Assembly: GCA_949361645.1 (NCBI GenBank)
Contig: OX442424.1
Span: forward strand, 8,180,322 to 8,244,321
Direction of reading: 5' to 3'
DNA from: Spongilla lacustris
Taxonomy: Eukaryota > Porifera > Demospongiae > Spongillida > Spongillidae
DNA length: 64,000 nt
Below the pieces are notes generated by a model, which searched no databases, had not been told where the DNA came from, and saw only the letters and a list, made by a program, of their open reading frames with translations. The translations under genes and the position numbers were made by a program. Positions 1-12,700 of this stretch are shown piece by piece. Positions within the stretch are counted from its first letter, which is position 1. Each line of letters begins with the position of its first letter.

Positions 1-2
1 TA

Positions 3-242
3 TTGCCAGAATTTATGAAAACTGTAGAAGGATTTAATAAAATATTTTGTTCGGATGAGACATTTTGTAAAATGTATCAAGATTCATTGAAAGAAAGCAA
101 AGAAGATACTTTGAAATTTATACAGGATTACGCAGTGTTAAAAGACCAGCAAAAAATAGACTTTTTGTATGAAACTCTTGCTAGAGGAACTAGACCTCAA
201 GAACATGATTGGTCTGACTCTGATTCTGGTTCAGAAGAATAA
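3..242 (+). CDS. C-terminal end of an unidentified protein (partial at window edge)
   Basis: The frame is open from the left edge of the window and ends at a TAA at 240-242, so this is the last exon, or part of it, of a gene beginning outside the window. About 79 residues are visible. They are mostly charged and helical in character and end in a short acidic tail (WSDSDSGSEE). I do not recognise the family. The hexamer AATAAA at 238-243 overlaps the stop codon and could act as the polyadenylation signal. Being a real coding end is supported by composition only, so an accidental ORF cannot be excluded. Confidence 0.5.
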   Translation: MPEFMKTVEGFNKIFCSDETFCKMYQDSLKESKEDTLKFIQDYAVLKDQQKIDFLYETLARGTRPQEHDWSDSDSGSEE

Positions 243-1499
243 ACATATAAAGGGTCAATGTGTGGTTTATATGCTATATAATATTATAAAATTATATAAC
301 TTGTATTTTGTTTACTGTACTATTCTTATTATTTGTTATTGTTCTTATGATTATGATTATTTATTATTGTTCAATCCTTTGGGGCCTGCGATCAACTTAC
401 CACAAACACCTTTTCAAAACTAGCATCCTGCCTTTCAGTTCAGGCTAATTCCACCATATCTACCACTATTGATAGCATCTACAGCAGACTGACTTACTCA
501 AATGCTAAAGCATTTCTTGCAAGGGCAGACCCCTGTGCCAAAGTCTCAGATTGAGCTTTATTTAGTCTGTTGACTCATACACCATACCCTATCTAAGTGT
601 AATGTATCATAATAATTGTAGTTGTGAAAATATCAGTATTATTATTACGCATACATATTTATACATACAGAGTAGTAAATAATGCATACTACTTAGTAAC
701 TGTTGAATAACCAATATCCACTGGATGCTAGGTTAACCTAATGTTCGCTAGGTTAACCTAGCGTTTCGAAGGGTTATTTGTCATGTGTTGGAGAACAATT
801 TAAGTCTTCAAAATGGCTTCAAATGGTACATATCTGGGTCTCATCTTGGACCGCACAGGAGTCAGCCTTCTGCTAGCGTTGACCTGCCGAAGATAGGAGC
901 GTGTGTTTCGGTCAGTGGAGCGAATTTGCATTTTAAGGATAGTTTGATGCGTACATTTGGGGCAACGTGGAAATAGGCTCGAATTGAAGGAGTGGTTGTT
1001 GAAAAACTGCAGGTGAGTTAATTGGACCGTTGGTACCGAGGCTTGTGTGTCTGACCATAGTGTCATGTTTTGGAAGAAGCAGCTATCACAGCAGCAAGTC
1101 GTACTCCCTCCCCACACCCCCCCCCCCCCCCCCCCTCTGTTACTTCTCCTGACATTGTGGCCTTTCCAGATGGGCATAGGAGAAGAGGAAGAACTCGATG
1201 AACATCAGCGTGAATGAACACTCCTGGAGGATGTACCACATGCATTGGATGTCAGTGAAGCTACTTCAAACCTCGGGCAGGGAGTAACAGAGCAGGATCC
1301 GTTGTGTGCCCGTGGTCAAAAGTGGTCACTACTTCAAAGGGTGTGTAGCACAATGCCAACGGGCTAAGGATGGATGGCTGTGTAAGGAAACCTGTATAAA
1401 GTGGCCTGGGCAGTTGCAAACAGATGGGTGGCATTCAGAGTATGACTATTTTATGACTGTACCATTCTTTTCTGCCTGTTTAGCTTCGACAAATGGCTC
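243..1499. other. Gene-free stretch with a small palindrome and a poly-C run
   Basis: No convincing exon is seen. The stretch is AT-rich to about 700. A 16-base perfect palindrome with GTTAAC at its centre lies at 747-762, with a truncated copy at 727-740, and could be a remnant of mobile-element ends. A run of about 19 C lies at 1117-1135. The segment from about 1300 has weak coding-like character and may be the decayed N-terminal part of the transposase that follows. Confidence 0.5.
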
Positions 1500-2366
1500 T
1501 CTTCCATCCATTCTTGACCATTTCACTGAGTATGAACATTGGCAGTATATTGGTGTGCTACTAGGTATGTAATTGGCATATGGGTGCAACATTGGGGAAC
1601 TAAAGATGATGGATTTTGTCCACCATTCAATCTTGAAGGTAGGTTCAATCTTGCTCGTGATCGGTACCTGTCATGGAGGAGGTATCTGAAGTTGTGGCCC
1701 CTTGATCACTCTGATGATAATCCTTGGCCGATTCTTTAATTAGAAACGCAGAGAAGTTGTGGAACCTAGGGCTGAGTGTATTATTAATGAAGGGGATGTG
1801 GAAGCCTTGTTTTGAAAATACCCCTGAATCTATTTCATCTCTATGCAAAACCTCTAGGCATTGGAGTTGAGTATAAGAACTTAGCAGATGCTGAGACTGG
1901 AAGGAGGCAGCTGACATAAATGGCAAAGAAGGCCTACTGTGATATGTACCTTAAGTCAGTTGCCTTTGTTCTCCGACTAAGAGAAATGCCACATGCTTAT
2001 GGTTGTGTCATACATGGAGACAGTGCTTTTGCCTCCGTTGCTTGCTGTATGGCTTTGCTTGAGCATGCATGGGCTCTACTTTTCAGGTCTTTTGAAAACA
2101 GCCTACAAAGAAATTGCAAGATATTGCATTTCAGGCTGGTGCACGGCGTGGAGACACAGTTACCATTTGCACTACTAAACCTATTGGAAGTGCCTCCAAG
2201 TTCATATATGGTCATGTATGGATTGAGCCTGGAAGTGAAGGTACTCCAAAGAAGCACATGGAATCATACACTTCCTGTTCATGACCACATGAAGAAGTGT
2301 TGCAGGCTGAATCCAGTGTCAGGAGAATCTGAGATCATTATGCGAACGGTACCTAGTCACAGATGA
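1500..2366 (+). pseudogene. Decayed piggyBac-type (DDE_Tnp_1_7) transposase
   Basis: Read across three frames, this segment follows the order of piggyBac/PGBD transposases. First comes a 'FTEYEHWQYIGVLLGM' block near 1520-1570. Then an RF-type block (GRFNLARDRYLSWRRYL, 1639-1689) and DNPWPI (about 1718-1735) followed by N-x-KRREVVEP (about 1738-1766). Then KPLGIGVEYKNLADAETG (about 1849-1902), typical of the catalytic domain, and HGDSAFASV near 2011-2037. A frame shift follows, after which HGLYFSGLLKTAYKEI continues in another frame (about 2067-2120). There are several stops (for example the TAA before 1920) and at least two frameshifts, and the expected DE at the second catalytic position reads as NE. 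The gene is dead. The family call rests on remembered conserved blocks, not a search. Confidence 0.7.
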
Positions 2367-3243
2367 TCAAGTCATATTTCTCTGCAGCATGTGCAATAGA
2401 TGTACACAACCATATTCAGCAAGATGGCCGTCAGGGAATAATTTACTTTTTAAAAATTGCATAGCAACGCAAAATCGAAGTTGATTAGCAACTTGGTTCA
2501 GTTGCATAGCAATGTGAAATGATTCATCATTTCACATTGAAGGATTTGCAGCAGAGGCTAGAGCTATCACACGCCCATGTACTTTCGGATCGCTTTCAGG
2601 CAAACGAGTACCCCTACCTCCTCCCCACCCAAATCAAGGTCACCATCACATTTAATCATAGAAGTCAACTTAAGTCACTTAGTTACTAGAAATTGTTTTT
2701 ACTTGGTCTATCAAAACTTAGTTGCCTTTCATATGGCTGATTATGTACACTGATAGGATGGCTACAAATTCTATGAATCACAACAGGAAATCCCCTTCAT
2801 CACTACAAAGCATTGCATAACCTTGCTCTGTGCATGCTTTCAACCACACATACACACCACACATCAATTCAATCTCTTCTGCAGCTTATTTGGAGGTGTG
2901 GGATCATGTATTATGCAATACAAACAAGGTCCTGGGGAAAACGGAGGTTTGAAAAGCTGCTTACAACAAAAGAGCTGTATGGGTGGTCCAGGAAACTTGG
3001 GGGAGCACTATAGGCATATATGCATCACTAATCACCATACCAGTACATGTACATGTAGTGCATTTTAGTGAGAGTGTGCAGCATGCACTGAAGGTTAACT
3101 GTAGCTGGTAGTAAATTGTTACCACACCAGGTCCTGGCTTTGCCAGACAGTTTCCAACATAAAGCCAATGTATTACATTTGTTACTACGCAATTATGCGG
3201 GTTTTGTGACTGAAAAAAAGCAGCTGGGGCTGATAAAACCGCT

Positions 3244-3270
3244 CCCCCCCCCCCCCCCCCCCCCCCCCCC
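3244..3270. repeat. Poly-C homopolymer run
   Basis: About 27 consecutive C. Other C or G runs of 16 or more in the window lie near 1117, 7988, 16386, 17694, 28272, 30377, 40291, 45441 and 53138, and an interrupted one is at 8524-8570. They lie in introns or intergenic DNA. Confidence 0.9.
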
Positions 3271-3310
3271 AATTACTAAATCCTGGATCTGGCGCTAAAG
3301 AAAGTGTGGA

Positions 3311-3363
3311 TAGTCTGGGGACCCGACTAATGAAGTACAACAATCAGTCGGGTCCCCAGACTA
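3311..3363. repeat. Perfect inverted repeat, 18-base arms, TAGTCTGGGGACC type
   Basis: Arms at 3311-3328 and 3346-3363 are exact reverse complements separated by 17 bases. The arm sequence TAGTCTGGGGACC recurs at the ends of the inverted-repeat element at 13759-14660, so this may be a short internally deleted member of the same mobile family. Confidence 0.75.
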
Positions 3364-5057
3364 AGTGAGGATGGTCAGCCAGCGCACAAATGGCTGTAAT
3401 ATAAGCGACACAAAGCTACGAGATCGAACGCTAGGCCGATTGCAGCAGATGTATAAGCAGAACAGTCGAAGGCACACACGTCAGTTCAATGACTGACCAC
3501 TAGTCGCTTGATAATGATACGTCATGTTGTCTGATTAGCTATTACTATTACAATGACTAGACGAGTGAGAAGCCTCTGGAGCCCATGCACCATACCTCTC
3601 CACTGCCAGTGGAATACATTTCCAACTCAATTCAGCACATTTCGCATCATTTTGAGGGTGTTTTCTGAACTTGATCATCTGAGTACATGCCCACTTCCAT
3701 AATAACACTAGAATTGAGCAGAGATGTAACAGTGACATCGAGATGCCATTGTCCCAATTGGTGACAAGGATGTCTGCTGGACAGGTCCTTGAGCTGACTT
3801 AGCCTCTACCAACTTCAATAATTTATAAGAGTACTTCTGTTAATTCAATTATGCTTGATTGTGTACAAATGCTACTCATACACATTATATGCACTTGTAC
3901 AGCAGAACAAGATTACAGTTCAGACTAGGGTGGAGCTGGGTCACATTTCGTGTTGTATGCTCCACACTGCCAACTTCCATTAATCTGTGGCCAGAGGCAA
4001 ACAAAACAGAAGTTCTGTTTGCATGTTTTGCAAAACATATGCTTGGATTTTTGGTATCCTTTTCTGCAACTACCCACCACTAAGTAACCAATCTCAACCT
4101 TTTCTTGTCAAAATATTCCTACAGAGTTGTCAATCCTTTGATCAGAAGAAGCAAGGGACCCTTACATTGATTACAATATCCCGGAGTATGTGTTTATTAA
4201 TACTGCTTTGCGATTACCTTCTGTCAGTATGAAGTGTTTGATAGAGCAATATAATGCTGTCAGGTTGGCTGTCAAAAAAGTGTGGTGCCACACTACAACT
4301 ACCACGAGATAGAGCTTCTTGAAAAAGGCTTATCAGAATCAGTGCAATCTAAACTCTGCACTTGACATAAGGCAGCACCCAGGTTGTCATAGTTATTGTG
4401 AGCGAATTGATCCATCTAACAGCAGGGCTCGCTGCTGGCAATGTACCAAGCAGGCGTGTATTTATTGCTCTAACTATTTCCCCCTGTAGAGAAAGCTGGT
4501 TTTTTTTCTTCTTTTATTAATATATATCATTGAAAGAAATGACCCGTGTTTATTGGGAGTACCAAGAATCAGTTATAGTTTAGCTCCAGTGTCATTTGCA
4601 TTAGGTCAGACAACTACGTTTATTACAAGACATGATGTTGTTTGACAGTGACATAGTGCTCCTAGTCTGTGTGATAGCACCATCCCTAAATTGCATGTGT
4701 GTAAAACCAGAATGATTCCTTTAAAAAGCTAATGGTACAAGTAATAAAAAACGAGAAATTTGTGGTACATGTGTATAGGATTTGAAAGCAATCATGGTGT
4801 AAAAAGTAAGGAAATAAGGGTAATAACGAGCATCAAAAGTATTTTTTAAAATAAGTATCATTTTTGGTACAAATTTGAACCCATTTGATTAGGTATTGGG
4901 TCTGTAGACATAATCGTTTGTCATCATGCATACTGCACAAACTCTGGCTATTAACGTTTTAATGATTCTGTCAAATATAGAGATTGGGACTTTAATTTTG
5001 CTAGCCCACCTGCACGTTAGAGAAAATAAAGATGCAACAAGCACACCATATTTAAAT

Positions 5058-6237
5058 TTAATAGCTTTTAATAATTGCAGAGGGGAAACCCCACATCATC
5101 ACACAATACCCTTGATCACAGATTTGTGAAGTGCTATGTTCCACCCCGGCAGTACAATGTCCCATTCCTGCAGATATGATCATGGTGTTGCCTTCCTTGC
5201 CTCTGGTTGCTGCACACTGCAAGCTTTGCCCTGGCTCAGGCTGCTCTGAGGTAGAAGACCCTGCTGGTGGCAGAGGTACCCGTAGAAGACAGGCGTCTCC
5301 AAGGTGACCGTGAACAGACACTGTACACTGATCCATATCTGCTATTTCAGAGCGAGCTGTAGGAATGACGGCTATCTTTCCATTTGAAGTACCAACATAG
5401 ATGGCCAGTTCATCACCAATTGTAGTACTGATATGAAGCTGATCTGTATGTAGTAGGATTGGCATTCATGCAATCATTCATCCTCTTTCCATTTCTAATC
5501 TCCCTCCCTCCTCCCTCCCTCCCCTCGATGTCACCTCACTCTCCCGCTCATATCCCTCCTCCCCATTCACACCTGGTGGTGTATCTACCATGGAGGCCAG
5601 TGAAGACAGGTTAAATGACATCACCAGTTTTGTAGATTCAATATTATACATAAAGAGGGTGGAGCCATTCAGTGCTGAAGCTATAGCAACGCTTCCTGAC
5701 ACCACTATCCTGTCAAGGACACCGTCAGGAATGACAGTGGACCCCTGTAAGTAGACAAACCAACCTTATTATAAAGATTGCTGCAGAAGTGAAAAGTTAC
5801 CTTCACTTCCAACGTTTTAGCGTCAACAAAATAAATGGATGAACCACATCCGATCCACACCAGCTTCCCAGCCTCAGTGATACACCTCACATCATCACTA
5901 GAGGTGGGGGTGGATGAGGAGGAGGAGGTGGAGAGGTGGAGTTTCCTTGGACTGTCCAGTATCCATGTTCCTGGTACGAAAGAGAACGTGTACAATCCTA
6001 CAAATTGCTGTTGGGTGTACATGTACTTACCTGATAACTTACAATAAACAGTCACCAGAGCTCCCACATGCCCCATAAATACCTTCCCTTCAACATACCT
6101 GTAGGGAGTGTGTACTGTAACATTACTGTACCAGCAGCATGGACCTCACTACCAACAGGAGGCAGAAGGCCCTCTGGCATAGCTGGACACTATTGATGAG
6201 GACATGGCTTGGGTCACTGGTCGGGTAGAAGCACAGC
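5058..6237 (-). CDS. C-terminal beta-propeller exons, resembling ARHGEF10/17-type proteins (5' part missing)
   Basis: Five exons chain with correct GT-AG borders and phases on the minus strand: 6237-6153, 6098-6031, 5970-5801, 5744-5573, 5443-5058. The joined frame encodes about 290 residues ending at a stop. Blade-like blocks are visible: VEGKVFMGHVGALVTVY, then W-ILDSPRKLHL, then VRCITEAGKLVWIGCG followed by SSIYFVDAKTLEVK, then IVVSGSVAIASALNGSTLF, then ELAIYVGTSNGKIAVI and a last NTMIISAGMGH block. This order of short beta-strand blocks resembles the WD40-like C-terminal propeller of Rho exchange factors ARHGEF10/17; JIP3/4 or Roco-type propellers are alternatives. The upstream exons, which would carry the diagnostic domain, should lie to the right, but the assembly gap at 6301-6500 and a + strand ankyrin gene follow instead. 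Confidence 0.6.
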
Positions 6238-6300
6238 CTGAGGAGGTGTGTGTGTGGGGGTGCATATGTGATGTGTGTGGATAAGTGTGCAATAATGGTC

Positions 6301-6500
6301 NNNNNNNNNNNNNNNNNNNNNNNNNNNNNNNNNNNNNNNNNNNNNNNNNNNNNNNNNNNNNNNNNNNNNNNNNNNNNNNNNNNNNNNNNNNNNNNNNNNN
6401 NNNNNNNNNNNNNNNNNNNNNNNNNNNNNNNNNNNNNNNNNNNNNNNNNNNNNNNNNNNNNNNNNNNNNNNNNNNNNNNNNNNNNNNNNNNNNNNNNNNN
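6301..6500. other. Assembly gap of 200 N
   Basis: Exactly 200 undetermined bases, a typical placeholder size, so the true gap length is unknown. It directly abuts a 27-base tandem repeat, which probably caused the assembly break. Confidence 0.95.
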
Positions 6501-6690
6501 GAGAGGTGTAGAGGGGTGACCATATGGGAGAGGTGTAGAGGGGTGACCATATGGGAGAGGTGTAGAGGGGTGACCATATGGGAGAGGTGTAGAGGGGTGA
6601 CCATATGGGAGAGGTGTAGAGGGTGAGCATATGGAGAGGTGTAGAGGAGTGAGCATATGGGAGAGGAGGTGTAGAGGGGTGAGCACACAG
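6501..6690. repeat. 27-base minisatellite beside the gap
   Basis: About seven copies of a 27-base unit containing GTGTAGAGGGGTGACCATAT. Copies become variable from about 6610. Because 27 is a multiple of three the array reads open in several frames; those ORFs are not genes. The array probably continues into the gap. Confidence 0.9.
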
Positions 6691-6897
6691 TATTTTGGAG
6701 GGATGTCAGAGAAGTTGATCTGTTAACTATGCCCTTCCACCTTCCTCTCCCACACCTGCACACCTTCTCACCACCCCCTCCTGCTTCATTTTTGTTGTTC
6801 TTTGTGGGTGGGTGTGTCCTCTGTGACTGTCTAAAGAAAGAGATGCATGGTGATATATGATCCTGGTAGAGACATAATCATGTTTTAATCTCTTCAG

Positions 6898-7413
6898 GAT
6901 GGACGGTCAGCACTGATGTTTGCATGCATGAATGGCCACATAGATGTTGTAAGGATGCTGTTATCAGCTCATGCTAAACTTGACCTACATGACAAGGTGA
7001 GTGGGAAGGAGTGGGGAGGGGTGGGGTAACAATATGGAAGAGGTAGGGTAACAATACCTATGGGAGGGGTGGGTGACAATATGGGAGGGGTGGGTGACAA
7101 TATGGGAGGGGTGGGTGACAATATGGGAGGGGTGGGTGACAATATGGGAGGGTGGGGTGACAATATGGGAAGGGTGGGCGACAGAGAAGGTCATGAAAGG
7201 ACATTTTGGGAGTGAGGTAATCCTATCCAGAGGAGTGGAGATTACCAATTCTGCACACACTGTGATACAATTGTATATAGTGGGCTGATCTGTTAATATG
7301 ATTACTTAACCATAATCATATGTTCATCTCTTCAGTTTGCTAGAAAGACAGCACTGATGATGGCAGAAGAGAATGGCCACAAAGAGATCGTAAAGATTTT
7401 GTTGTCAGCCCTG
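6898..7413 (+). CDS. Two ankyrin-repeat exons (partial gene)
   Basis: Exon 6898-6996 (99 bases, phase 0, after a TTCAG acceptor and before GTGAGT) encodes one whole 33-residue ankyrin repeat with the core SALMFACMNGHIDVVRMLLS. Exon 7336-7413 (after TTCAG, before GTACGG) encodes most of a second repeat with the core TALMMAEENGHKEIVKILLS. Exons of one repeat each are typical of ankyrin genes. If the second exon does not splice at 7413 it reads on to a stop near 7463. Upstream repeats would have to lie where the minus-strand propeller gene and the gap are, so this is either a remnant or a gene broken by the assembly. Partner and function cannot be told from two repeats. Confidence 0.65.
7052..7180. 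repeat. 21-base minisatellite in the ankyrin intron
   Basis: About six copies of a 21-base unit containing GACAATATGGGAGGGGTGGG, lying in the intron between the two ankyrin exons soon after the donor site. Confidence 0.9.
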
Positions 7414-7463
7414 GTACGGAAGTGCAAGGGCATTTTTGAGGGAGTAACTTTTATCCATTTCTA

Positions 7464-9721
7464 ATTCTGCACACTGTCAATAAGCTATCTATGTGAGCCA
7501 TGTGTCTGTAGATGGACAATTATTTTTAATTACATCTTGTTTTTCCCTCCCCTTCCAAACTTCCCATTGTCTTCTGCACAAATTGCACCTCTCTATCTCC
7601 AACTTCAAAATGGTTAACATTTGTACCAGTAATCATATGATTAATTATGACAATGTCATAGCAGATTAAATTTTGATGCTGTATAAATTAATTCTGGTAC
7701 CGGTACCTGGGCTAAAGTTAATTCACTACATTAATATCACCACCATAGCCTGCAATCCGTTACTAACATCATGCATAAAAAAATTATAACTACACACTTA
7801 CAAAGTACAACTAATGATTCGATATGTGTTTATTATTTTTAATACAGCCCAAGGTCGCTGCCACACCTGCAGAACCGTGGTGCCCATGGACATGGCAGTT
7901 GGATTCCTCCGCGGGTGCGTCCACTCCCGGTTGCGGCAGAGCGCTTTGCGAAGCAAGTCTGGCCAGCGGAACATGTAGAAGCAACCTCCCCCCCCCCCCC
8001 CCCCCACCCCCATGCCCCTAGCAGCAGAGCAGCTGGGGAATGTGAGAAGTTGAAGCATTGATGGAGCACACACCCTTAACAATCACCCCAGCATGTACTC
8101 TATGTAGGCTATTAGACTGTATAACTATTTCACTAAGCTTGTGTGAGCACCTTTTGAGCTATTAAATGCTTTGAGGGCATCATTAACTATCCAGAGCTCA
8201 CAATTGTATACAACCTGCATGGCTTCCAATCAGTTCACAGCAAAAGTTATATGAACTACTTTTGTTTACATTTCAACCACTTTTTGAAATCTGTTGTGGC
8301 ACCTCTTGTTTCTGGAACTAAGCAAAACGCTACTGCAGCACCTATGCAAAAATGTTACTGCAGCACCTAATAAAATTGCATGTTACACTAAACAACACAT
8401 CTTTGCAACCGTACCCCAGGGTGTTCTTATCAGGGGGAATGTGGCCACTTCCTAATGTGTCAATGTCTCTATCTCTTTAATATGACCGCATTTCTAATTT
8501 TATACAATTCCCAAAGCCACGTTCCCCCCCCCCTCCCCCCCCCCCCCCCCCCCCCTCCCCCCACCCCCCTGGTCATGACGCTCAGTCAATTAGATCAGTT
8601 CCTAGGAAGAGGTTTTAGTTACTGGCAGCAGCACCAGAACAGACCACAAGACTGTTCCATTCACGTATGGTGCTGTGTCCATCACCCAAGAAATGTCCAC
8701 CAGGGGAATGGACACATGATTACTACTGGTACAGTACCTCAGGTCATGCTTCCAATTCTAATGTTGTGAGGTCTAGTAGGATGTGAAATATATCCCAAGG
8801 AGTAGGTGTGGCCCACAACAGTCCATACAGCATGCATGATGATGCACATGTTCATAGCCCACATGCATGTGCAGTATTATTTATAGGAACATTCAACAAT
8901 GTTAGATTAAAAGAGGGCCTTAACGTGTGTGCTTCTGTGTTTATGGAAATGTGCATCATTGGGTGTACTGTCCTGTCTATCAATAAAATCCATCGGTGTA
9001 GAGCTAACAGACACATATCTGTACATCACACAGTTGTGTACTAGTAGTGTACACACCTAACACCTACTTAGTTCTCAGATTTCCGGCCAGTGTTAATTTT
9101 CCAATACTTGATTTCTCCAGAGCACTAATAATGGTGCTCCAGGCATACATATGGGGGAGGGGCATCAAGGGTATCCAGTGTTAGTCACAATGCATCAGTA
9201 TTTGAATTTGGGCCTCCTATGCAGTCACTTGGGACTGCATATGTCCCGTTGGGGCACTTCTAGCTGTGTACAAACAATTGCCTTCACACGTAGCAGTTTG
9301 TGCCTCTGAAGTATTTGTTGTAGACTTCCCCACATTGCTCTATCCTCCACCTCCCTCCCTGTGACCACCATGACCATAATTGGAGATGGTGCAACATGCC
9401 TTAAAGTGAATTGTAAATCATCTATTTTTTAAATGCCAAAATGTGGCCACCTCTCTATTGTGACTACCTCCCTAATATGCTTATGTGAAAAACTCCAAAA
9501 TGTGACACCTCCCTAAAATGACAATCTCTCTAAAATGAGCACCTTCCTTACATAGTCCCTAAGGATCCTAATGTGACCACCTCCCTTATGTAGCCACCTT
9601 TCTAATGTATCCACCTCCTTAAGGGTGGCTTCTCAAAATGGGGCCACCTCACATTCTTATCTATGGCTTTAGCCAAGAAGCCATATAAAACAAGCTAAGT
9701 TGAAGCAGGAAGGTGTTGATT
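7464..9721. other. Gene-free stretch with C runs and degenerate repeats
   Basis: No supported exon. C-rich runs at 7988-8005 and 8524-8570 generate spurious polyproline frames. From about 9430 to 9650 there are degenerate copies of a 'GTGACCACCTCCCTAAT'-like motif, an old decayed satellite. An isolated reading frame at 7848-8018 follows a possible acceptor but shows no recognisable domain. Confidence 0.5.
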
Positions 9722-9733
9722 CGCGCATGCGCA
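9722..9733. promoter_or_regulatory. NRF-1-type site in the kelch gene promoter
   Basis: CGCGCATGCGCA matches the known NRF-1 consensus YGCGCAYGCGCR at every position. It lies 56 bases before the proposed ATG at 9789. NRF-1 sites are common in TATA-less animal promoters. Function here is inferred. Confidence 0.55.
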
Positions 9734-9788
9734 TTATTATTAACCGTCAGGCAGCAGTTGTGTTAGCCTCGCCGGTGGACAGGACACC

Positions 9789-12700
9789 ATGGTAAGCTAT
9801 TTGTGATGGGGTGAGTATGTTTGCAAGGTTCTGACCCCACGTTTGCGAAAGCATGAATGCGGACCACTTCTGGCTCAAACTTTATGCGTATAATATTGAA
9901 ATTTAAAACGTGAGATTTTAATATATAAGCGCGTAGTAAAATTAATCCATGCAGGCTGATATTTAAAACATCCACTACTACGCAGAAAGGCGGGTGTTAA
10001 GTCAACTCCTTCTACGAGCATCCCTGTGATGCACAAGGTGCCCCCCAAAAGCAGACCGAACTTGCCACACGTGCATGCCCTGTAGACAGGCCTGTCGTTC
10101 CGGTTATGGATTAATTCATTCGTGTACAGTAAGACTTAATACGAATTATGTATACATGTACTGCTCTACATCGCCATTTTTCTTGATACGTTTTCAAATT
10201 TGTACGCATGCGCTGCCACGTGCCCTGTAGGATATTGCAGTTATCATCTAGATAGAGCTGGAGAACACGCCTGTAGGACGTAGGCTCACAAGGACGCATT
10301 ACTTTACATGCAAGCACGTTGCAGAAAATTTCCGATTTGCTTTCTTTCTGCTAATTTTCGTGCCAACCCCCAGTGTGGTTGGGGGCGGGGGGAGGTGTTC
10401 ATATGCCATTAAAAATGGTGGACTGAATTAAAATAATTTCATTCCTTAGGACAATGCAATGTTTCACTTTGAGGCATGCAGCACCATCTCTGATTATGGC
10501 CAAGGTGGTCACAGGAAGGGAGGAGGTGGTCTGGTGGAGGTGGAGGGTAGAGTGATGTGGGGAAGCCTTGATGCTGTGTACAAGTTGGTGGAGCAGACAG
10601 GTAATTGGGTCAAGGTGACAACGAAAGCTTCAGAGGCCACACTGGCAGTGTGTGGAGGGAGGCTGGTGGCAATTGGTGGTATGGACGCCTTTGAGAAGCA
10701 TTGTATGATGGTACCGTGTTGTTCAATGGAGGTTTTGGTCTGGGACCCAAAGGATTGGAACGGTATGGGAAAGTGGAGTCATCTGACATACGTGAGTGGT
10801 TGTCTACGGGCATGTGCAGTTGGTATTGATGGAGGTGGTCTGGTGGTGATGGGAGGGGGAGATATAGGTTACTATAACAATTTAGACAAGAAACCATTGG
10901 ATCGTGTCGAAGTGTTTGATGGTCTGGAGGCATTCATGCACCGAGGACCATCTCTACCCAAACCTCGCTGGGGCATGTCAGGAGCTGTCCATGACGGTGT
11001 GATTTACCTGATGGGAGGCACCTTCATGGGCAGATCAGTGTGGAGTGCCAACATCAGTGATCTGGTGAAGCACACAGTAAGTTATGTAATGTAGCTGTTA
11101 TCATGAATAGCCTGTTGCTATGACTATATATATATATATATATAAGGTACTCCAGGATATTAGACTTTAAAAAGATATTAGATTCTAATTATTGCTTTAT
11201 GTTTGCCCTCCTCACTCTTGCCCTAATAGGATACTAAAGAGGCCACGCCTACTGTTTGGAAAAAGTTGCCTAGTGTACCCAATAGATATTCATGTGGGTG
11301 TGTTGTAGATGGTGTGCTCCTTGCCATTGGTGGACAAAAGTGTGATGATGATGATGTTCAAGATGATGGTGCAGATGAACCGAACAAGACTTCATCCATC
11401 TATGCCTTTGAGCCAGCTCTGAGCACATGGCGGCATGTTGGGAACCTACCATTTGAAGCCTCCAATGTGGATGCTCTACGTCTGAGTGGAGGGGACCTGT
11501 TGGTGGTGGACTGTGACAGTGGGAGGGTGGTGAGAGGCAAGAAGAAAGGTAGAACCTATGTAATCAGATGACGACCTTACAAGGGTCAATGATATGTTAA
11601 CTTATAGTTACCTGACTATGACCACAATGTGCATGCGATGATAGCAAAGGCACCTGCGTAATTATTTGTTACACTACTTTCGGGCCCACTTTAAGGGCCT
11701 TGATTATCAAGGTGTCCATATTTCTGAGGTTCATAATCAATGCAAGTGAATAATTGGAATCAATACACATCTTCACTTACATTGATGTGATGAGTGTTTT
11801 TGTGTTGACTGAAACTGAAGTTTGTTCCTCACAAATAGCTGCAGACAAAAAAGAAGACACTTCATCACCTAGGTAATGTTAGCACGTGATACCTCATTGC
11901 TACTGACATTAGGATTTGGGAGTATAGAGAGGGCTCCGCTGTACAAAGCTATCAAATAGTGATATGTCACAGGAAAGGAAGTACAACAAACATCCTATTG
12001 AATAACTTTCCTGCCCCACCCCTGATCCCTTAGCAACATGTCCTACCATGTGTTTAATTTTGTATTAAACCCTTACCATCCACAAAGTTTAGAGATCCCC
12101 TTCACTGCTCTAATCTGTTAACATTCCCCACTCCTACACACGCCCCCCATAGTCTCAGACAACTAAAATTTTATTTGCAGTTTTTTTGTGTGTTCTAACC
12201 AGAACATTTCATTAATGCCTCCTATTGTTCATGCAGCAACAAACCTTCCCCTGAGGATGATGGAGGCTGTGGAAGCCAAGTAAGCAGAATAATTGGTGGT
12301 TTGTTATACCTCTTTGCATATACATGTACTGTCCTTACACAATATAAACACATTTGGCACCCATTTATCACAGAGCAGAACACTTATACCGGTACATACA
12401 TGTTTAATAATACAAATTGAAATTACCAGTTAACTAACTGATGAACTTCATATGCCTTTTAGTATATGTTATATGTAAGCCATACTGATGGCTATCACCT
12501 ATCCTGTACTTTCCCTCACAGCAAAAGCTAGTTATTGAGGTGCTGATCAAAGAGAAAGATGAGCAACATAGGCAGCTTGAAGAAAGGTATAAATTACTGT
12601 GACATACTGACCCTAGCCACGATCACCTACATCCATGGTACAGGTATCAGGCTGTCATGCAACAATATGAGAAGGAGAAAACAGGGATCAAAGAGGTTAG

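Larger units (their letters stand above)
2370..5057. other. Gene-free stretch
   Basis: I see no exon with consistent splice signals and coding character. Contents are mostly AT-rich unique sequence, a 27-base C run at 3244-3270 and the hairpin at 3311-3363 (listed separately). The short ORFs here look accidental. Confidence 0.5.

Noticed and set aside
6123..6763. Frames crossing the N gap
   Set aside because: They consist of unknown bases and a 27-base repeat; only the 85-base segment 6153-6237 is a supported exon.
7824..8082. Possible exon following an acceptor at 7847
   Set aside because: No recognisable domain and it runs into a poly-C tract; frame choice is arbitrary.
8455..8769. Polyproline-containing ORF of 104 codons
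   Set aside because: Created by the C-rich run at 8524-8570; no splice context.
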